A stretch of DNA of 64,000 bases from Dama dama (GCF_033118175.1 NC_083711.1:40062001-40126000), one strand, 5' to 3'. Shown: positions 23,176 to 34,775, numbered from the stretch's first letter. A program made the numbers and translations. Notes: a model not told the origin generated them from the sequence alone.

Positions 23176-23391
23176 GTCTGCTAAGTCGCTGCAGTTATGT
23201 CTGACTCTGCAATTCTATGGACTGTAGTCCGCCAGACTCCTGGGTCTATGGGATTCTCCAGGCAAGACTACTGGAGTGGGTTGCCATGCCCTCCTCCAGG
23301 GGATTTTCTCGACTCAGGGAAGGAACCCATGTCTCATGTTTCCTGCAATGGGAGGTGGGTTCTTTACCACTAACACCACCTGGGAAGCCCT
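23176..23391 (-). mobile_element. Bov-tA SINE, antisense
   Basis: Full BovA unit (TAAGTCGCTGCAGTTATGTC to CAAGACTACTGGAGTGGG) followed by a degraded tRNA-derived head ending in CACCTGGGAAGCCCT. Moderately diverged. Confidence 0.88.
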
Positions 23392-23423
23392 AAAAAATGT
23401 GGAATGTTTCACAATTTCTAGTA

Positions 23424-24930
23424 CAGTTCAATTCAGTCAGTCATGTCCGACTCTTTGTGACCCTGTGGACTGCAGCATGCCAGGCCTCCCTGTCCATCAC
23501 CAACTCCCAGAGTTTACTCAAACTCATGTCCATTGAGTTGATGATTCCATCCAACCATCTCATCCTCTGTCGTCCCCTTCTCCTCCTGCCTTTAATCTTT
23601 TCCAGCATCAGGGTCTTTTCAAATGAGTCAGTTCTTTGCATCAGGTGGCCATAGTATTGGAGTTTCAGCTTCAGCATCAGTCCTTCCAATGAATATTAAG
23701 GATTGATTTTCTTTAGGATGGACTGGTTGGATCTCCTTGCAGCCTAAGGGACTCTCAAGAGTCTTTTCCAACACCACAGTTCAAAAGCATCAAGTCGTCT
23801 GTGCTCAGCTTTCTTTATAGTCCAATTCTCACATCCATACATGACTACTGGAAAAACCATGACTAGACGGACCTTTGTCGACAAAGTAATGTCACTGCTT
23901 TTTAATATGCTGTCTAGGTTGGTCATAGCTTTGCTTCCAGGGGGCAAGTGTATTTTAATTTCATGGCTGCAGTGATTTTGGAGCCCAAGAAAATAGCCTC
24001 TGACTGTTTCCATTGTTTCCCCATCTACTTGTCATGAAGTGATGGGACCAGACACCATGATCTTAGTTTTCTGAATGTTGAGTTTTAAGCCAAAGTTTTC
24101 ACTCTCCTCTTTCACTTTTATCAAGAGGCTCTTTAGTTTTTCTTCACTTTCTGCCATAAGGGTGGTGTCATCTGCATATCTGAGGTTATTGATATTTCTC
24201 CTGGCAATCTTGATTCCAGCTTGTGCTTCATCCAGCCCAGCATTTCTCATGATGTACTCTGCATATAAGTTAAATAAGCAGGGTGACAACCTACAGCCTT
24301 GAGGTACTCCTTTCCATATTGGAAGCAGTCTGTGGTTCCATGTCTGGTTCTAACCGTTGCTTCTTGACCAGCATACATTTCTCAGGAGACAGGTCAGGTG
24401 GTCTGGTATTCCTACCCCTTGGAGAATTTTCCACAGTTTGCTGTAATCTACATTGTCAATAAAACAAAAGTAGATGCTTTTCTCGAACTCTGTTGCTTTT
24501 TTGATGATCCAGTGGATGTTGGCAATTTGATCTCTGGTGCCTCTGCCTTTTCTAAATCCAGCTTTAACATCTAGAAGTTCACAGTTCACATACTGTCGAA
24601 GCCTGGCTTGGAGAGTTTTGAGCATTACTTTGCTAGTGTGGGAGATGAGTGCAATTGTGCAGTAGTTTGAACATTCTTCAGCATTATGTTTCATTGGGAT
24701 TGGAATGAAAATTGACCTTTTCCAGTCCTGTGGTCACTGCTGAGTTTTCCAAATTTGCTGGCATATTGAATGTAGCACTTTCACAGCATCATCTTTTAGT
24801 GTTTGAAATAGATCAACTGGAATTCCATCACCTCCACTAGCTTTGTTCGTAGTGACGCTTCCTAAGGCCCACTTGACTTCACATTCCAGGATGTCTGGCT
24901 CTAGGTGTTGTTCACACCATTGTGGTTACC
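23424..24930 (-). mobile_element. BovB LINE, 5'-truncated (~1.5 kb), with 10-bp TSD
   Basis: Antisense BovB flanked by the perfect 10-bp duplication ATTTCTAGTA at 23414-23423 and 24931-24940, which fixes both ends. Coding remnants include RT AGFRKGRGTRDQIA (frame 24350-24694), an intact YADDTTL (frame 24032-24289) and the YGCENWTIKKAE C-terminal block (23744-24013). Frameshifts break the ORF. Truncation falls in the linker/RT start, so no endonuclease is present. Confidence 0.95.
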
Positions 24931-25010
24931 ATTTCTAGTAGCCATGTTTTAAAAGTGAAAAAAAAAAAAAGGAAAATTAATTTTAATCCATGTTTCTAAT
25001 TAGCTCAATA

Positions 25011-25221
25011 TGAATTTCAAGTGGTATGTAAAGCATACAATGTATTTCAAAAATGTGTTATGAAATGTGAAATTTAAATATTTTGTTAATAATTTTCACT
25101 GGATGTTGAAATGATAAAACTATTTGCATCCAGTGAAAATTATTAACAAAATATTTAAAATTCATATTTCATAACACATTTTTGAAATACATTGTATGCT
25201 TTACACACCACTTCAAATTCA
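25011..25221. repeat. Long near-perfect inverted repeat (95-bp arms, 21-bp loop)
   Basis: The left arm, 25011-25105, and right arm, 25127-25221, are reverse complements with about 4 mismatches in 95 positions. The loop is 25106-25126. The arms are AT-rich and include AAAATTATTAACAAAATATT. The sequence lies inside the old hAT-Charlie element, and the right arm appears to read in the same direction as the rest of it. The single strand could fold into a long hairpin. Confidence 0.95.
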
Positions 25222-25329
25222 GATTAGTCAAATATCAAGTTTCATTTCCCATCTGTGGTTTTTGACTAACATATTGGACAGTACAGCTTAAAATCCATGT
25301 GGGGAGGGACTCCAGATAATTCAAGAATA

Positions 25330-26560
25330 TTCATATAAATACAAACATACATATTGCTGAAAAAAAAATTTATAATGTCTAGAAACCAATCAAAAATTAC
25401 CAGGTATACAGGAAAATGTAATTTATAATGAGAAAAAAAATCTAGCCTATCAAAACTAATCCAGAAATTAAAGATATTAGAATTAACACATAAGGAAATT
25501 AAAATAGTTGTAATAACTATATCTCTGTCTCCAAAAAAAAAAAAAACAGATAAAATGCATAGTATATACCTATATATAATCTAGACATATAATCCAGTGA
25601 TTAAAACTATAATATTGGAGGTAGAAAACACATCAGTGTAGTCATTAGTGACTGATTAGTCTTTGTAGAAGGAAAAACGTTAATGAATTTGGTTACACAG
25701 CATTAGAAACTTTCTAATAAGAATTATAGAGTAAAAAATAGAATCAAAGAAATGAATGGAGAGCATCAGTGATCTGTAAGACAACTTCAAGAAGCCAAAT
25801 ATGAGTGAAATTGAAGTTCCCAAAAAATTTGGGGAGAAGAATGGCTGAGACATGAAAAAAAAAATTGTAAGTGAAAAACGCACAATATTTTTTGAAATTT
25901 ACTTAAACTAAAAATCCACATATCCAAGAAGTTTAGTAAACTCCAAAGGAAAATAAATATGAAGAAACTAAAGCAAGGTGTATCGTACTCAGATTGCTGA
26001 AAACCAGTATGACAGACAAAAACAAAAGCAGCCAGAGAGGTAAAGACATACTACATGAAGAGAAATAAAGACAAGATGAAAGATTTGTTATTAGAAGCAG
26101 TGCAAGCAAGAAGTCAACTTCAAAGTACTAAAAGAAAAAGAATATTGCCAACTTAGAATTCTCCAATAATAATATTTTTCTAAGACAAAAGCTCAATAAA
26201 TACTTTCCAGATACACAAAATCTAAGAGCAGAACTTTCCTACAAGATATATCTAATAAAGTTCTTCAGGCAATGGGAAAATGATAAAAGATGGAGATACT
26301 TCTTTACACAAAAATACAAAGAACACCAGGAATGGTACATACATGAGTCAATACATAAGATTTTTTTTCCCTATCATTTGAGTCTTTTTAAACTATAATT
26401 GTTTGAAATATAATGACCCTGTATCATATTGATTACAACACATGGTAAGTACATAAGTGACAACCAGAGCGTAAAGCCCAGGAGAAACTATATGTGAATA
26501 GTTACAGCACTTGAGACTTGAGACTGTAAGTCAAATAATATCCTAAAAGCAAACTCCAAA
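25330..26560 (+). mobile_element. HAL1-like (half-LINE) element, degenerate
   Basis: The order of AAAAATTACCAGGTATACAG, a GAGCATCAGTGATCTGTAAG block, ATCCAAGAAGTTTAGTAAAC, AAAAGCAGCCAGAGAGGTAA, AAGTTCTTCAGGCAATGGG and CACCAGGAATGGTACATACA follows HAL1, an L1 relative with only an ORF1-like gene and a 3'UTR. The ORF is riddled with stops. Boundaries are approximate. Confidence 0.7.
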
Positions 26561-27204
26561 ACAGAGCAAAGATATAGAGCTGACAGTACAACATATGATT
26601 TGCTAGAAAAACTCACAGAATTGAGAAAAGCTACTATACACATAGTTATTGTTTATAACAGTGAAAAAAAAAAATCCAGATTAAAATCAGTAGAGGGAGG
26701 AGTTACATAGAGCAATACCTCAGAGACTTCAGGCATGCGCTTCCTCCTGTCCTCTCCCAGTGCAGTCAAAAGGGCATGCTGACTTCTCTCCCAGAAATGA
26801 CGTGTGGCAACCCATATGGAGTATTGTCAGCCAGAGAAATTCCTCTGAGCACTGGTGTCCAGGGACTTTATTGGAGGTTATCACATAGGCACCAATGACT
26901 GCCCACACATTTGTCCTAAATCTTCAACCCCTCCAGAGGTCAAGCTCCTACTGTATGGTCCAAAACCTTCCCAATAACCATGTTGTAAACATGGAGGATC
27001 TGGCATGGCCCAAGACCCCAAGTCAATAAAGACAATCTTATCAGTCAGGATATTTCAAGGGCTTAGAAGATATTTTTCAGCAGCCAGGGGCAATGGCCAA
27101 TCCTTTAACGTCCAAACTGTGGACCACAAAGAATTGCTGACTAAAAAAAAAGTTTTTACTATAAGAGATCAATGTCCAATATATAGTAATTTCATAGAGT
27201 TCTT
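26561..27204. other. Unassigned moderately GC-richer stretch
   Basis: About 26690-27110 is less AT-rich than its flanks and includes GTCAATAAAG near 27023, which resembles a polyadenylation signal. It could be an old LTR or another repeat. I could not assign a family. The 68-codon open frame at 27005 has no recognisable domain. Confidence 0.35.
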
Positions 27205-27362
27205 TTTATAATAAATGTATATATAATTTATATATATTTGTAAATATACAAATATATATATTTGTATATATTTTATATATATTATATATATTTGTATATA
27301 ATTTTATATATTTTTATATATACTTTATATATAAATGTATATATACTTTATATAAGAAATGT
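27205..27362. repeat. (TA)n-rich low-complexity tract
   Basis: About 155 bases almost entirely of A and T, mostly TATATA with TTTG interruptions and many short palindromes such as AAATATATATATTT. A BovB begins about 30 bases to the right. Confidence 0.9.
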
Positions 27363-27391
27363 ACACTAGCAAATTTTAAGGTATCTAACAC

Positions 27392-27949
27392 ATGGTGACT
27401 GCAACCATGAAATTAAAAGATGTTTATTCCTTGGAAGGAAAGTTATGACCAACCTAGATGGCATATTAAAAAGCAGGGACATTACTTTGTCAACAAAGGT
27501 CCATCTAGTCATGGTTTTTCCAGTAGTCATGTATGGATGTGAGAGTTGGACTGTGAAGAAAGCTGAGCGCCGAAAAATTGATGCTTTTGAACTGTGGTGT
27601 TGGAGAAGATTCTTGAGAGTCCCTTGGACTGCAAGGAGATCCAACCAGTCCATCCTAAAGGAGATCAGTCCTGGGTGTTCACTGGAAGGACTGATGCTGA
27701 AGCTGAAACTCCAATACTTTGGCCACCTCATGCGAAGAGGTGACTCATTGGAAAAGACACTGATGCTGGGAAGGATTGAGGGCAGGAGGAGAAGGGGACG
27801 ACAGAGGATGAGATTGCTAGATGGCATCACAGACTCGATGGACATGAGTTTGAGTAAACTCCAGGAGTTTGTAATGGACAGGGGAGGCCTGGCGTGCTGC
27901 GATTCACGGGGTCACAAAGAATCGGATACAACCGAGTGACTGAACTGAA
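27392..27949 (+). mobile_element. BovB LINE 3' end, 5'-truncated (~0.56 kb)
   Basis: Sense BovB with a 164-codon open frame (27445-27939) containing YGCESWTVKKAE and the following C-terminal region. It ends in the tail ACTGAACTGAAC. A possible degenerate TSD (AACACATG near 27387 and AATACATG near 27952) has one mismatch. The good open frame suggests a fairly recent insertion. Confidence 0.92.
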
Positions 27950-28157
27950 CGAATACATGAAAATCTTTTGGGGACTTATAAAAAAATATCAAAATATTTT
28001 CCTGTGTTGTTTGCATCTTAAGAAAGTTAAATGAATTATCTACTCAAATTTCTCAAATCAAAGCAAATTATTAAGTAAGTTCTTAAGAAACTCCTCAAGT
28101 AGACTCTTATAAAAACTATACTGATCTATTTCACTAGGTTATGTAAATAAATTAGTA

Positions 28158-29847
28158 AATGGGTTAAATGGACACAATAAAGGACAGAAATGGTATGTAC
28201 CTAAAAAAAGCAGAAGATGTTAAGAAGAGGTGGCAAGAACACACAGAAGAACTATACAAAAAAGATCTTCATGACCCAGATAATCACGATGGTGTGAGCA
28301 CTCACCTAGGCCTGACATCCTGGAATGCAAAGTCAAGAGGGCCTTGGGAAGCATCACTATGAACAAAGCTAGTGGAGGTGATGGGATTCCAGTTGAGCTA
28401 TTTCAAACCCTAAAAGATGATGCTTGAAAGTGCTACATTCAATATGCCAGCAAATTTGGAAAACTCAGCAGTGACCACAAGACTGGAAGAGGTCAGTTTT
28501 CATTCCAATCCCAAAGAAACACAATGCTGAAGAATGTTCAAACTACCACACAATAGCACTCATCTCCCACACTAGCAAAATAATGCTCAAAATTCTCCAA
28601 GCGAGGTTTCAACAGCACATGAACCATGAAGTTCCATATGATCAAGCTGGATTTAGAAAAGGCAGAAGAACCAGAGATCAAATTGCCAACATCCACTGGA
28701 TCATAGAAAAAGCAAGAGAGTTCCAGAAAAACATCTACTTCTGGTTTATTGACAATGCCCAAGCCTCTGACTATGTGGATCACAACAAACTGTGGAAAAT
28801 TCTCCAAGGGGTAGGAATACCAGACCACCTGACCTGTCTCCTGAGAAATGTGTATGCTAGTCAAGAAGCAACAGTTAGAACCAGACATGGAACAACAGAC
28901 TGGCTCAAAATCGGGAAAGGAGTAGTTCAGCGCTATATATTGTCACCCTGCTTTTTTAACTTATATGCAGAGTACATCACATGAAATGCCAGGCTGGATG
29001 AAACACAAGCTGAAATCAAGATTGCTGGGAGAAATATCAATAACCTCAGATATGCAGATGACACCACCCTTACTGCAGATGGTGAAGAGGAACTAAAGAG
29101 CCTCTTGATGAAAGTGAAAGAGGAGAGTGAAAACGTTGGCTTAAAACTCAGCATTCAGAAAACTAAGATCATGGTGTCTGATCCCATCAATTCATGGCAA
29201 ATAGATGGGGAAACAATGAAAACATTGAGAGACTTTATTTTTTTGGCCTCTAAACTCAGTGCAGATGGTGACCGCAGTCATGAAATTAAAAGATGTTTGC
29301 TCCTTGAAAGAAGAGCTATGACTAACCTAGACAGCATATTAAAAAGCAGAGACATTACTTTGCCAACAAAGGTCTGTTTGGTGAAGGCTATGGTTTTTCC
29401 AGTAGTCATGTATGGATGTGAGAGTTGGACTGTGAAGAAAGCTGAGCACTGAAGAATTGATGCTTTTGAACTGTGGTGTTGGAGAAGACTCTTGAGAGTC
29501 CCTGGGACTGCAAGGAGATCCAACCAGTCCATCCTAAAGGAGATCAGTCCTGGGTGTTCATTAGAAGGACTGATGTTGAAGCTGAAACTCCAATACTTTG
29601 GCCACCTCATGCGAAGAGTTGACTCATTGGAAAAGACCCTGATGCTGGGAGGGATTGAGGGCAGGAGGAGAAGGGGATGACAGAGGATGAGATGGCTGGA
29701 TGGCATCACTGACTCTATGGACATGGGTTTGGGTGGACTCTGGGAGTTTGTGATGGACAGGGAGGCCTGGCGTGCTGCGATTCATGGGCTCGCAAAGAGT
29801 CAGTCAGACAGGACTGAGCGACTGAACTGAACTGAAATGAACTGAAC
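28158..29847 (+). mobile_element. BovB LINE, 5'-truncated (~1.7 kb)
   Basis: Sense BovB starting in the linker (AATAAAGGACAGAAATGGTA). It runs through RT remnants (28583-28984, with AGFRKGRRTRDQIA and a FIDNAQASDYVDH block), an ATGCAGATGACACCACCC segment that keeps the YADDTT coding, and C-terminal remnants (29105-29680). It ends in a GAACTGAACTGAA-type tail. A stop in the RT (near 28982) and frameshifts disable it. Possibly independent of 27392-27949, since about 200 bp of other DNA separates them. Confidence 0.93.
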
Positions 29848-30227
29848 ATTCTCTTCTACGTTTCCATACTTCTAAAGTTTATCAATTCCTGAATTCCATG
29901 CTTTTCTCAGAGCCCTATATAAGATTAGCTTCTTGCTCTGCTTGAAAATATTGTTCCAGACCCCCACAGCATGTCTTACTTAAAAGTAAGCATCTTAAGC
30001 TAATTCATCTTTGTGTTTTTGCATTGATTGTTGAATGGTAGTCTCATCCTTTGATACTCTTATGTTTTGACAACAACGCTGGCCTTGACTCTGGTCTCTC
30101 TTCTCACAGTTTTCTTAAACATAATCTTTATTTCTGCAATATTATCTTATCATGTCTTGTCTATATATTTTCCTTTTGTTTCTTGAAAAGTTTGTAATGA
30201 CTCTCTTTTATTCAAGTAATCAGTAAA
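29848..30227. other. Unannotated DNA between BovB and Bov-tA
   Basis: No repeat or gene recognised. Confidence 0.4.
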
Positions 30228-30436
30228 GTTGTGTTGTGTTAGTCACTCAGTCATGTCCAACTCTTTGCAACCCCATGGACTCTAACCTGCCAGGCTCCTC
30301 TGTCCATGGAATTCTTCAGGCAAGAATACTGGAGTGGGTCGCCATGCCCTTCTCCAGGGGATCCTCCAGACCCATGGATTGGACCCCGGGTCTCCTGCAT
30401 TGAAGGCAGAGTCTTTACCATCTGAGTCTTCCCTGT
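30228..30436 (-). mobile_element. Bov-tA SINE, antisense
   Basis: BovA unit from AGTCACTCAGTCATGTCCAA, with CAAGAATACTGGAGTGGGTC, then the tRNA-derived head (GTCTCCTGCATTGAAGGCAG, TTTACCATCTGAG). Slightly short at the head end. Confidence 0.9.
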
Positions 30437-32719
30437 ATACTTTGGCCAGTCATATCTCCATATAGGCTAATTTTCATATGCACAACTTGCCAGGTCAACC
30501 AATTTGAATCAGTGCTTTCAATTAAAACTAAAAATATTTCACTTTTACAGAATTCATTTATTATCATTCATGTCAGAGTTGATTTGCAGTTGTACAACCA
30601 CTACCACACAGAAAAGAACAATCACACCTCAAAACAACATTGACTTAATTTTTGTTGAACATTTATTCAACTGAATTGAATATAGTTGTTCAATTGAACT
30701 TAATAAAATGTATTAAAAATATTTTATGTCTGCCAAAATTTTCAAGAATTGATCTTGGAAATGAGGAGGGAAAAACCAGATTTGATAATCAACCTATTGC
30801 TGCTTAACTTCACACTCTTTGAAATGACTTTTTGAACTATTTCTCCAAAATAAAGTCTCGAAAATTATGGAAATGTTCTTTGGTACAGTTAATATTGAAC
30901 TATTAGTGAAAAAGAATGACAAAATGAAAAGATCATTTATTCATCTGTATATCAGAAAAAAATAAAATTAATATTTTCCTCAGTACTGCAGTTAGAAGCA
31001 AGAGGGATTCTTGGCTTGAGTCCTTTGGCTTCTAAGAGTCCCACATATTATACATGTCATTTATTAAAGAAAACGTGGATTCTACCTCACATAACTTCAC
31101 ACTCAATCCTGATAAGCCCTGTAGCATTAAATACCAGTTTTCACAACTAACAATTCTTCAGGTCCCTGGAAATGGCTTCTAACCATCTTTTGCTCTGTGT
31201 CCTCCAAAACAAAAGGTGATTACATCCAAATGCCAGGAAAGTTTGTAGATTGTATACCTGACTGCCTCAGTGGACACAGAAATAGTGAGACGAGGATGTG
31301 AGTAGCAGAAGTACTTTTATAGGAAAAAAAGAAAATATAAATACTAGTCAACTCCTTCCTGTCAGCATGAATTCAAAAATTCTTACACAGCAAAGAATTT
31401 CCCATTAGTCCATAAAACCTCAACAGTTGAAGAAGGTAGCTAGGATACATTTACTATGTTAAACAAATTTTACTACTCATAAATTAGTATGTATGTGCGA
31501 ATAGGCTTAATGTGATTTTGATACTTCATTTAATATTAGATGTGAATTGAATGCTACAGTTGCAGAAAGTTTTATAAAAATATTTAATAGAATTTATCAA
31601 TGTCCAAAACCACTTAAGAATTTGTTTTATTAAAATAATTTTGAGCTAACATTTTAGTTATTTATAAATGACATTCTACATTTTAGTTTCAAGAAAAATC
31701 TTTTGGAAACAAATGTGAAAATAATTTTATTTTTTATTTTCACTTTAATAGAATTTGACTTAAGTATACTTAGTTTCTTATACTTGGAAAACAATTAAAT
31801 TTTATTAGATGATTAAGCATGAGTTCAAGTCAGAGTCATGATAAAATATGCAAAAATGGAGCTCAAAAAAAAAAAGGTGGAAAAAATGGGGAAAGTCTTC
31901 ATAGAGGTAGTTTGTTTACATATTTTAAAAGCTAAAAAAAAATTTTAAAGATTATTTTTATCTAAGCATAACCAACCTAAATTAAGCATACAAGACACTA
32001 CAAGTGATTAATTTAATGAAGATTTAATTTCTTGTAAAGATAAGAAAACTATCTCATCAAATTCAAAAGTTGAACAGGTCAAATGAAAACCCTGTAATTT
32101 TGTTTAATCATTCTTGATTAAAGAAACATGAAGCATATCACTTGCATACAAAAAAAGAACATGTGCAATTCATAGAACCAAAAGAAGGATAAGCAAATAA
32201 ATAGCAATTCATGGTGTATAACAATTACTAGAATAATGCCAATAAAGAATATTGGCTTGAAGTTATTTAAAGAATAAAATTACAAATGCATTATTTATCA
32301 ACTGTAACAGTGATTTTATATACAATATTTATACAAAACACTAGAAAACATCTAAGTATAGTTAAAATGACTTCAAAATGTGATACCAGAGGGACTAAAC
32401 ATGTACATTAGATATAAATAATGAAATAATCACTATCTAGAATGAAAATTTCTAAGTAAGATAAATCATTAAGTTTTAAAAAGAGAGAAGAAACCAAAAT
32501 AAAGTAGAAGTAATTGAAAATTAGTTGATTCAACTGGAACACTTGGAACAAGAGTCATGTTGAATAAGAAACATTTGTACATGTTGTTGAACTACTCAAA
32601 GAAGAAAACAAGAGATCAAAATTAATAAATGTTTTAAAGATTTTACACTAATTTTAAAAGCACAGGTTTTGATTCAAGTGGCAAACTGAAGAAACAAAAT
32701 TCAATATTAGACCTTAATT
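30437..32719. other. Repeat-poor AT-rich block
   Basis: About 2.3 kb with no young repeat and no coding exon that I can support. A faint MIR-like antisense trace lies near 31085-31150. Several A-rich runs occur around 31865-31950. Confidence 0.4.
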
Positions 32720-33529
32720 TAAAAGTGAACAGTGGAGGCATAAGAAGATCGAAAACTTACGTCTTCCCACAGATGCATGAATCTACACCTACCTATCCAG
32801 CAGTTCCTCCTGAGGAAGAACTGAGAGCTGATTGAACAGCTTCTGCGCAACATATGACCAAAGGACCACAAAAGGATGGGGAGAAGACAAGGAGACACAG
32901 TATCCATGAGAACTCCGCCCCCAATCTGATGGCCAGCAGTAAGGATGAATAACCCTGCGAGGCCCAAGTACAGACTTGCCCACCCTGGGGCACAGTGAAC
33001 AAAACAGCAGTTTAGAAAGCACCTGGATTATCCCTGAAGAAAATCCTTTTATTAACCCTAGAGCTTCTGTCAAATTGAGTGGAGAACTGCTGAAACTGTC
33101 TCTGAGGTTAGGAGAATCAGAGAATGCCTTTACTTTCTTCCCTTTCCATCTCATTACCCAGTAGGAAAATAGGTGATCCAGCCAGTCTGCTAAGGTTGCC
33201 CCAGTGCACCCCCAGCTGCCAGCTATAGTCGTCCTTCTAAGGCATCCCTGGTGTACCTGTCCAAGCTCCAGCCATTCCACCAAGATGACCCAGGTGAAAT
33301 GCACCATGGAAACCCTGTTTTAGTAGTATAATCCAAAGAGACATTTGTCCAAAGCAAACATAGATGGTCAGTAGGCACATGCAAAGATGTTCAATATCAT
33401 TAATCATCAAAGAAATGCAAATCAAAACCACAATGAGATATCACCTCACACTTGTCAAAATGACTGTTTAAAAGCAATGAATACATTTTATCGAGAATGT
33501 GGAGAAAAGGGAACCCTCCTGCATTGTTG

Positions 33530-33840
33530 GCGTGTGTGCTTAGTCGCTCAGTCCTCTCCGACTCTTTGTGACCCCGTGGACTGTAGCCTGTCAGGCTCCT
33601 CTGTCCATGGGGATTCTCCAGGCAGGAATACTGTAGTGGGTTGCCATGCCCTCCTCCAGGGGATCTTCCCACCCCAGGGATCGAACCTGGGTCTCCTGCA
33701 CTGCAGGCAGATTCTTTACCATCTGAGCCACCGGGGAAGCCCAAGAATACTGGAGTGGGTAGCCTACCCCTTCTCCAGGGGAACTTCCCCACCCAGGAAT
33801 CAAACTGGGGTCTCCTGCATTGCAGGTAGATTCTTCATGA
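33530..33840 (-). mobile_element. Bov-tA SINE with extra partial tRNA-head unit, antisense
   Basis: A complete unit (TTAGTCGCTCAGTCCTCTCC to GAGCCACCGGGGAAGCCC) is followed by a second partial unit (AAGAATACTGGAGTGGGTAG to CTGCATTGCAGGTAGATTCT). This double-head arrangement also occurs at 43030-43355. Inserted in the L1 ORF2 end. Confidence 0.9.
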
Positions 33841-34097
33841 GCTGAAATTTAAATTGTACATAGTACAACCACTATGGAAAACCATATGGAGATTCCTCAA
33901 AAAATTAAAATTAGAAACTACCACAAGACTGAGCAATTTCACTTCTGGGTATTTATCTGGAAAAAAAAAAAAAAAGAAAAGTCCAATTTGAAAATGTATA
34001 TGTGCCTCTGTGTTTATTGCAGCATTATTTACAATAGTTAAGATTTGGAAGCAGTCTAAGAGTCCACTGATAGATGAACTGATTTTTAAAAAAGAAG

Positions 34098-34245
34098 TAG
34101 GATGAGATGGTTGGATGACATCACCGACTCAATGGACATGAGTTTGAGCAAGTTCCAGGAGTTGGTGATGGACAGGGAAGCCTGACGTGCTTCAGTCCAT
34201 GAGGTCGCAAAGAGTCGGACACGACTGAGCAACTGAACTGAACTG
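34098..34245 (+). mobile_element. BovB 3' tail fragment inside L1
   Basis: AGGATGAGATGGTTGGATGA through GTCGCAAAGAGTCGGACACG and a CTGAACTGAACTGA tail. L1 3'UTR sequence lies on both sides, so it inserted into the L1. A CA repeat follows immediately. Confidence 0.88.

Positions 34246-34279
<34 letters not shown>
34246..34279. repeat. (AC)n microsatellite
   Basis: About 16 uninterrupted AC units directly after a BovB tail, then L1 sequence (ATGGAATATTATTCAGCC). It probably grew from the TATACACA-like motif present at this point in L1 3'UTRs. A likely polymorphic marker. Confidence 0.92.
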
Positions 34280-34280
<1 letters not shown>

Positions 34281-34775
34281 GGAATATTATTCAGCCATAA
34301 AAAATAATGTGCGGTCATTTGCAAAAACCTGGGTAGACCTAGAAAGTATTATGCTAAGTGAAATAAATCAGACAGAGAAAGGCAAATACCATGTAATTTT
34401 ACTAATATTTGCAATTTGAAAACAAAACACACAAACATTACAAAACAGAAACATATTCATAAATACAGAGAGTAACCCAGTGGTTGCCAGAGCAGAGAGG
34501 TGGGGGTATTTGTGAAAAAGAGATGATGATTAAGAAATGAATTCCCAGTTATAAAATAAATGTCATAAGGATATAATACACAACATTACAGTGCATATAT
34601 TACAGGGAATATAGTCAAGAACATTTTAATACCTTTGTATGGTGACAGATGATGACTTACTGTGGTGATAATTTTGCAATGTATAAAAATATAAAAAAAA
34701 AATCAAATCACTGTGATCTACACTTGAAACTAATGTAATACTGTAAGTCAATCGTACTTCAGCAAAAAATAAAGT

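Larger units (their letters stand above)
23395..25295 (+). mobile_element. hAT-Charlie-type MER element, interrupted by BovB and carrying a long palindrome
   Basis: Left part 23395-23423, ending TTTCTAGTA. It resumes at 24931 with ATTTCTAGTAGCCATG and AAATTAATTTTAATCC, and ends near 25290 with a CATATTGGACAGTACAGC terminus. These match the ends of mammalian hAT-Charlie MER elements. The BovB at 23424-24930 was inserted into it. The middle is a 95-bp-arm inverted duplication (separate entry). The exact MER subfamily is not certain. Confidence 0.65.
32720..34775 (+). mobile_element. Older L1 with 5'UTR and 3' end but missing middle
   Basis: 32720-33310 matches the older-L1 5'UTR style (GAGGCATAAGAAGATCGAAA, CACAGATGCATGAATCTACA, GACCAAAGGACCACAAAAGG). 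At about 33320 it jumps to the ORF2 C-terminus (AAAGAAATGCAAATCAAAAC, GAATGTGGAGAAAAGGGAAC) and then the 3'UTR, to about 34775. ORF1 and most of ORF2 are absent. A Bov-tA (33530-33840), a BovB tail (34098-34245) and a CA repeat interrupt the 3' half. Confidence 0.75.

Noticed and set aside
33387..33845. 152-codon plus-strand open frame
   Set aside because: It runs from the L1 ORF2 end into a Bov-tA SINE; a chance fusion of two repeats.
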